Assembly: GCF_016464385.1 (NCBI RefSeq)
Contig: NZ_JADMLH010000010.1
Location: forward strand, 276,344-340,343
DNA: 64,000 nt
Reading direction: 5' to 3'
DNA from: Nucisporomicrobium flavum
GTDB taxonomy: Bacteria; Actinomycetota; Actinomycetes; Mycobacteriales; Micromonosporaceae
The position numbers were made by a program, and so were the translations under genes. Shown here piece after piece: positions 60,186-64,000 of this stretch; position 1 is the first letter of the stretch; each line of letters begins with the position of its first letter. Under the pieces are notes generated by a model, which worked only from the letters and a program-made list of their open reading frames with translations, did not search any database and was not told the origin of the DNA.

Positions 60186-62810
60186 ACTCTGCAGGGCCGC
60201 CGCGATCCGGGCCAGGTCGGCCTCCGCGGTTGCCAACCGGTCCTTGATCTTGGCCACCACGGGCTCCGGCGCCTTGCCGACGAACGCGGCGTTGTCGAGC
60301 TTCGCCCGGCACTGGGCCGCTTCCTTCTCGGCCGCCGCGCGGTCCTTCTCGAGCCGCGCCCGTTCGGCTGCGACGTCGATCGTCCCCCGGGTGTCGAGGT
60401 CCACGGTGATACCACCGGTGATGGCCAGCGTCGCCGTTGCGCTGAACTCGCTGGTCGGCGCGTCAAGCCGGGCCAGTGACCGGATCAACGGCTCGTGCGT
60501 GTCGATGCCGACATTGCCCAGCCCGGTGAGCGCCGCGCTGACCCGCTGGCCGGGGCGCAGGCCCTGGTCGGAGCGGAACCGCCGGACCTCGGTCACGACC
60601 TTCTGCAACGCGGAGATCTCCTCCTCGGCCGCGTCGTCGATCAGGGCGGTGTCCACCGTCGGCCACGAGGCCCGCACGATGGTCTCGGCGCCGGTCAGCA
60701 CCGTCCACAGCTCCTCGGTGACGAACGGGATCACCGGGTGCAGCAGGCGCAGCAGCTGGTCCAGCACGTGCCCGAGCACCCGCCGCGTACGCGCCGCCTC
60801 CGCTCCGTCGGCAGCCAGGACCGGCTTGCTCAGCTCGACGTACCAGTCGCAGACGTCGTCCCACGCGAAGTGGTAGAGCGTGTCGCACACCTTCGCGTAC
60901 TCGTACGCCGCAAACTGCTCGTCCACCTCACCGATGACGTGCTGCAGCCGCGACAGGATCCACTTGTCGACGGAGGACAGCTCACCGACCGGCGGCAGCT
61001 CGCCCTCGACGGTCGCCCCGTTCATCAGGGCGAACCGCGTCGCATTCCACAGCTTGTTGCAGAAGTTGCGCGAGCCCTGGCACCACTCCTCGCTGATCGG
61101 TACGTCCGAACCGGGGTTGGCGCCCCGCGCGAGCGTGAACCGGGTGGCGTCGGCGCCGTACCGGTCGATCCAGTCCAGCGGGTCCACGACGTTGCCGAAC
61201 GACTTCGACATCTTCTTGCCGTGCCCGTCGCGGACCATGCCGTGCAGGTTCACCACGTTGAACGGCTGCACGTCCTCCATCGCGTACAGGCCGAACATCA
61301 TCATCCGGGCGACCCAGAAGAACAGGATGTCGTACCCGGTGACGAGCACGCTGGTCGGATAGAACTTCGCCAGCGTGTCGGTCTGCTCAGGCCAGCCCAT
61401 CGTGGAGAACGGCCACAGCGCCGACGAGAACCACGTGTCGAGCACGTCCTCGTCCTGCTTCCAGCCCTCGCCGGCCGGCGGCTCCTCGTCCGGCCCAACG
61501 CACACGACCTCGCCGTTCGGCCCGTACCAGACCGGAATCCGGTGCCCCCACCACAGCTGTCGCGAGATGCACCAGTCATGCATGTTGTCGACCCAGGCGA
61601 AGTACCGCTTCGACAGCTCGGCGGGCTCGATGGCCACGCGGCCGTCCCGCACGGCATCTCCGGCAGCCTTGGCCAGCGGACCGGTGTTCACGAACCACTG
61701 CAGCGACAGCCGCGGCTCCACCGTGGTCTTGCACCGAGAGCAGTGGCCGACGGAGTGCACGTAAGGCCGCTTCTCCGCGACGATCCGCCCCTGCTCGCGC
61801 AGCGCGTCCACCACCGCCGGCCGCGCCTCATAACGATCAAGACCTTCGAACGGCCCGGGTACGGTCACCACGGCCCGCTCGTCCATGATCGTGATGCTCG
61901 GCAGGTTGTGCCGCTGCCCGATCTCGAAGTCGTTGGGGTCGTGTGCGGGCGTGACCTTGACGGCACCGGTCCCGAAGCTCGGGTCCACGTGCTCATCCGC
62001 CACGATCGGGATGCGCCGGCCGGTCAGCGGCAGCTCCACCTCGGTCCCGACCATGTGCTTGTACCGCTCGTCATCCGGATGTACGGCCACAGCCGTGTCA
62101 CCGAGCATCGTCTCCGCCCGCGTGGTGGCGACCACGATCGCGTTGTCCCCGTCGCCGTACCGGATCGACACGAGTTCGCCATCGTCCTCGGAGTGCTCGA
62201 CCTCGATGTCACTGAGCGCGGTGAGGCACCGCGGGCACCAGTTGATGATCCGGTTGGCACGGTAGATCAGCTCATCCTCGTACAGCCGCTTGAAGATCGT
62301 CTGTACGGCCCGCGACAGCCCCTCGTCCATGGTGAACCGCTCGCGACTCCAGTCGACGGAGTCGCCGAGGCGCCGCATCTGCCCGAGGATCGCGCCCCCG
62401 GACTCGGCCTTCCACTCCCAGACCTTCTCGACGAACTTCTCGCGCCCGAGGTCGTGCCGGGACAGCTTCTGCGAGGCGAGCTGGCGCTCCACGACGTTCT
62501 GCGTAGCGATGCCGGCGTGGTCCATGCCGGGCAGCCACAGGACCTCGAAGCCCTGCATCCGCTTCAGCCGGCTGAGCGTGTCCTGGATGGTGTGGTCGAG
62601 CGCGTGCCCGATGTGCAGGGAACCCGTCACGTTCGGCGGGGGGATGACGATGGAGAAGGGCGGCTTGTCGCTCGCCGGGTCCGCCGTGAAGTAGCCGGCC
62701 GATACCCAGTGCTCGTACCGCCGCTGCTCTACCTCGCCCGGTTGGTACTGGGCGGAGAGGCCACCGGTGGGCCGGCTGTCGGGGGTACGGGTGTCGGTTG
62801 CTTCGGTCAC
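60171..62810 (-). CDS. valS: Valyl-tRNA synthetase
   Basis: An 879-residue class I synthetase. The N-terminal part has FSIVIPPPNVTGSLHIGHALDHT (HIGH motif), an editing domain with VVATTRAETMLGDTAVAVHP, GKKMSKSFGNVVDP (KMSKS), and a C-terminal coiled coil (RARLEKDRAAAEKEAAQC ... KIKDRLATAEADLARI) that binds tRNA. The ATG at 62810 gives the usual length. It is followed on the same strand by folC, the common bacterial order. I find no clear T-box in the 79 bases upstream, before the divergent gene. Confidence 0.98.
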   Translation of the reverse strand: MTEATDTRTPDSRPTGGLSAQYQPGEVEQRRYEHWVSAGYFTADPASDKPPFSIVIPPPNVTGSLHIGHALDHTIQDTLSRLKRMQGFEVLWLPGMDHAGIATQNVVERQLASQKLSRHDLGREKFVEKVWEWKAESGGAILGQMRRLGDSVDWSRERFTMDEGLSRAVQTIFKRLYEDELIYRANRIINWCPRCLTALSDIEVEHSEDDGELVSIRYGDGDNAIVVATTRAETMLGDTAVAVHPDDERYKHMVGTEVELPLTGRRIPIVADEHVDPSFGTGAVKVTPAHDPNDFEIGQRHNLPSITIMDERAVVTVPGPFEGLDRYEARPAVVDALREQGRIVAEKRPYVHSVGHCSRCKTTVEPRLSLQWFVNTGPLAKAAGDAVRDGRVAIEPAELSKRYFAWVDNMHDWCISRQLWWGHRIPVWYGPNGEVVCVGPDEEPPAGEGWKQDEDVLDTWFSSALWPFSTMGWPEQTDTLAKFYPTSVLVTGYDILFFWVARMMMFGLYAMEDVQPFNVVNLHGMVRDGHGKKMSKSFGNVVDPLDWIDRYGADATRFTLARGANPGSDVPISEEWCQGSRNFCNKLWNATRFALMNGATVEGELPPVGELSSVDKWILSRLQHVIGEVDEQFAAYEYAKVCDTLYHFAWDDVCDWYVELSKPVLAADGAEAARTRRVLGHVLDQLLRLLHPVIPFVTEELWTVLTGAETIVRASWPTVDTALIDDAAEEEISALQKVVTEVRRFRSDQGLRPGQRVSAALTGLGNVGIDTHEPLIRSLARLDAPTSEFSATATLAITGGITVDLDTRGTIDVAAERARLEKDRAAAEKEAAQCRAKLDNAAFVGKAPEPVVAKIKDRLATAEADLARIAAALQSLPAA

Positions 62811-62889
62811 CCGCCAAGTCTACGGAGCCCGCGGGGGTGACTCGCGGCCGCATGCCCTGCCTGTGGATAACTGTTGTTAGGCTCGCACG

Positions 62890-63558
62890 ATGTCCGATCG
62901 TCCTGGCCCGATGTCCGATTCCCCGGCGGAGCCGGTCGAGATCGCACCGGAGCCGTTCACGCTCACCGAGCCCTCCGAGGCGAAGCCGGAGAGCAAGGAA
63001 CCCAGGTCGCGGACCAAGACCATCGTGCTCGCCTCGCTCCTGGCGGCGAGCCTGGCCGGTGCAGGGATCATCGGGTACGCCGGCTGGCGCATCGCCTCGC
63101 AGAAGGACGCCACCCTCACGGCTCCCCAGCAGATCGGCGCCCTCAAGCTCGACACCAGTGACAACGGCAAGAGTACGGCCGACTACCTCCAGACGGCCCT
63201 TTCCGCGGAGGTCGACCTCGACAACGCCGTGGGAGCGGTCTACTCCGCAGGCGACGGCAAAGACGTCCTCTTCTTCGGCGGCACGACCCTGTTCTGGACC
63301 CCGGAGAGCGACCTCGACACCGCCTTCGACCTGGTCTCCGACGACCAAGGCGCGGTCACCGACCTTCACGGGGTCCCAGCCGGCCCTCTCGGCGGCACGA
63401 TGAAATGTGGAACCACCAAATCCGACGGTACGGACATGCCAGTGTGCGGCTGGGCAGACCACGGAAGCCTCGCCCTAGCCATGTTCCCCGGCCGTACGCA
63501 GCCAGACTCAGCAAAGCTCCTCCAGGAGATTCGCTCCGCCGCGCAAACCCGCTCCTGA
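62890..63558 (+). CDS. Single-pass membrane protein, paralogue of the 45199 gene product
   Basis: A 222-residue protein: an acidic cytoplasmic start (1-45), a basic KEPRSRTK, one TM segment (TIVLASLLAASLAGAGIIGYAGW), then an outer domain of about 150 residues. Shared points with the 45199 product are GAVYSAGDGKDVLFFGGT against VFAGMYADGNGKRVTIFG, MKCGTTKSDGTDMPVCGWADHGS against RCGVGRSGGDTVVVCAWADRGS, and a closing SAKLLQEIR. The two Cys are kept. Function is unknown. It is divergent from valS and followed by two strong hairpins before the rRNA. Confidence 0.8.
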   Translation: MSDRPGPMSDSPAEPVEIAPEPFTLTEPSEAKPESKEPRSRTKTIVLASLLAASLAGAGIIGYAGWRIASQKDATLTAPQQIGALKLDTSDNGKSTADYLQTALSAEVDLDNAVGAVYSAGDGKDVLFFGGTTLFWTPESDLDTAFDLVSDDQGAVTDLHGVPAGPLGGTMKCGTTKSDGTDMPVCGWADHGSLALAMFPGRTQPDSAKLLQEIRSAAQTRS

Positions 63559-63577
63559 CCTACCCCAGAAACGCAGA

Positions 63578-63608
63578 ATGGCCGGTCCCGTGTAATCGGG
63601 CCGGCCAT
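63578..63608 (+). terminator. Terminator of the 62890 gene
   Basis: ATGGCCGGTCCCG (63578-63590) pairs with CGGGCCGGCCAT (63597-63608), with one unpaired T, 20 bases past the stop. Confidence 0.85.
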
Positions 63609-63634
63609 CACAACAAAGCAGGGCATACAAAAGA

Positions 63635-63677
63635 GTGACGCCCGTCCGGGACCTGTTAAGTCCTGGACGGGCGTCAC
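63635..63677 (-). terminator. rRNA operon terminator
   Basis: GTGACGCCCGTCCGGGAC (63635-63652) pairs with GTCCTGGACGGGCGTCAC (63660-63677) with one mismatch; the loop is CTGTTAA. On the minus strand it is followed by TCTTTTGT. It lies 12 bases past the 3' end of 5S rRNA. Confidence 0.93.
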
Positions 63678-63688
63678 CATCACGTTGA

Positions 63689-63807
63689 GTCCGGCGGCGT
63701 CCTACTCTCCCACACCCTCCCGAGTGCAGTACCATCGGCGCTGGAGGGCTTAGCTTCCGGGTTCGGAATGAGACCGGGCGTTTCCCCTCCGCTATAACCA
63801 CCGAAAC
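63689..63807 (-). rRNA. rrf: 5S ribosomal RNA
   Basis: Read on the minus strand, it begins GTTTCGGTGGTTATAGCGG, has CGCCCGGTCTCATTCCGAAC and AAGCTAAGCCC, and ends GAGTAGGACGCCGCCGGAC. These are the conserved 5S helices I-V. Ends are placed by the complementary termini and may be off by one or two bases. Confidence 0.96.
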
Positions 63808-63820
63808 ACCTATCAGCGGC

Positions 63821-63884
63821 ACAACCACACATTCCCCAAACCCCACACCCTGGGGTTAGCCAGGGCGTGTTGGGGGGTGGTTGT
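63821..63884 (-). other. Long hairpin in the 23S-5S spacer
   Basis: ACAACCAC (63821-63828) pairs with GTGGTTGT (63877-63884); inside, CACACCCTGG pairs mostly with CCAGGGCGTG around a GGTTAG loop. It lies between 23S and 5S and is probably a processing site for the rRNA precursor. Confidence 0.6.
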
Positions 63885-63929
63885 TTGCTGTGAATCACAC
63901 AGTGGACGCATATCGAGCACCAAATTTTA

Positions 63930-64000
63930 GGTGGTTAAGCCCTCGGCCTATTAGTACCGGTCGACTGAACCAGTTACCTGGCTTACATCTCCGGCCTATC
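63930..64000 (-). rRNA. rrl: 23S ribosomal RNA, 3' end (partial)
   Basis: Minus-strand sequence from the right edge reads AGATGTAAGCCAGGTAAC, then CGACCGGTACTAATAGGCCG and AGGGCTTAACCACC, the conserved 23S 3' terminus. The rest of the gene is outside the window. The rRNA operon therefore points leftward, toward the 62890 gene. Confidence 0.95.

Noticed and set aside
60495..62840. Long plus-strand frame antisense to valS
   Set aside because: Shadow of valS; no start signal and no recognisable motif.

Overview
The window is GC-rich throughout, with compact genes, many GTG starts and strong GAGG-type ribosome binding sites. It looks like the chromosome of an actinobacterium. The most likely family is Micromonosporaceae (Actinoplanes-like), judging from the conserved block lepA, rpsT, holA, comEC/comEA, degV, rsfS, nadD, obgE, rpmA, rplU, RNase E/G, radical SAM, ileS, ndk, folC, valS and from the T-box leader on a type-2 ileS. 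The genus is an inference; the actinobacterial assignment is firm. Most of the window is core chromosome. I see no prophage, integron, CRISPR array or biosynthetic gene cluster.

Layout. 1-3.3 kb: the end of a crotonase-fold gene, an anchored lysozyme-like protein and a membrane PAS/GAF sensor. 3.3-10.9 kb: a GlsB-type stress protein, lepA, a MOSC protein, DUF4240, a phosphotransferase and rpsT, separated by unusually long gaps filled with tandem repeats (25-bp, 24-bp and 19-bp/7-bp arrays and a polypyrimidine tract). 10.9-20.3 kb: holA overlapping a long disordered membrane protein, a secreted GH92 mannosidase, an NAD(P)-binding protein, and comEA-comEC joined by an ATGA overlap. 20.4-25.4 kb: a PrmC-like methyltransferase, a DUF1444-like protein, a 169-bp hairpin element between convergent genes, DegV, a lipoprotein, and histidine phosphatase-rsfS-nadD. 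25.4-32.2 kb: a hybrid histidine kinase, aminopeptidase N, a two-gene prepilin operon whose second product carries a ricin-type lectin-like region, and a GNAT enzyme. 32.3-41.3 kb: obgE, rpmA, rplU, a lipoprotein, RNase E/G, DUF2344 and radical SAM, all on the minus strand. 41.4-45.0 kb: a partner-switching module made of an RsbQ-like hydrolase, a PAS-GAF-PP2C-kinase protein and a STAS antagonist. 45.2-54.8 kb: a proline-rich anchored protein, an Fe-S photolyase, an acyltransferase, T-box-controlled ileS, PhoD, an AhpD-like protein and ndk. 55-63.6 kb: a giant Pro/Ala-rich protein ending in a VOC domain, DUF4233-folC, valS and a second anchored protein. The right edge holds 5S rRNA and the 3' end of 23S rRNA on the minus strand.

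Coupling. Several neighbours overlap by ATGA or GTGA and are probably translated together: holA with its partner, comEA-comEC, rsfS-phosphatase, the prepilin pair, SpoIIE-STAS and DUF4233-folC. Two convergent pairs share a single palindromic CTAG as both stop codons.

Most notable items: (1) the 169-bp near-palindrome that supplies the stop codons of both flanking genes; (2) the prepilin-lectin pair; (3) the RsbQ-RsbP-like switch; (4) the TM-linker-VOC fusion; (5) the group of minisatellites beside housekeeping genes. Functions are inferred from visible motifs and family knowledge; no database search was possible.
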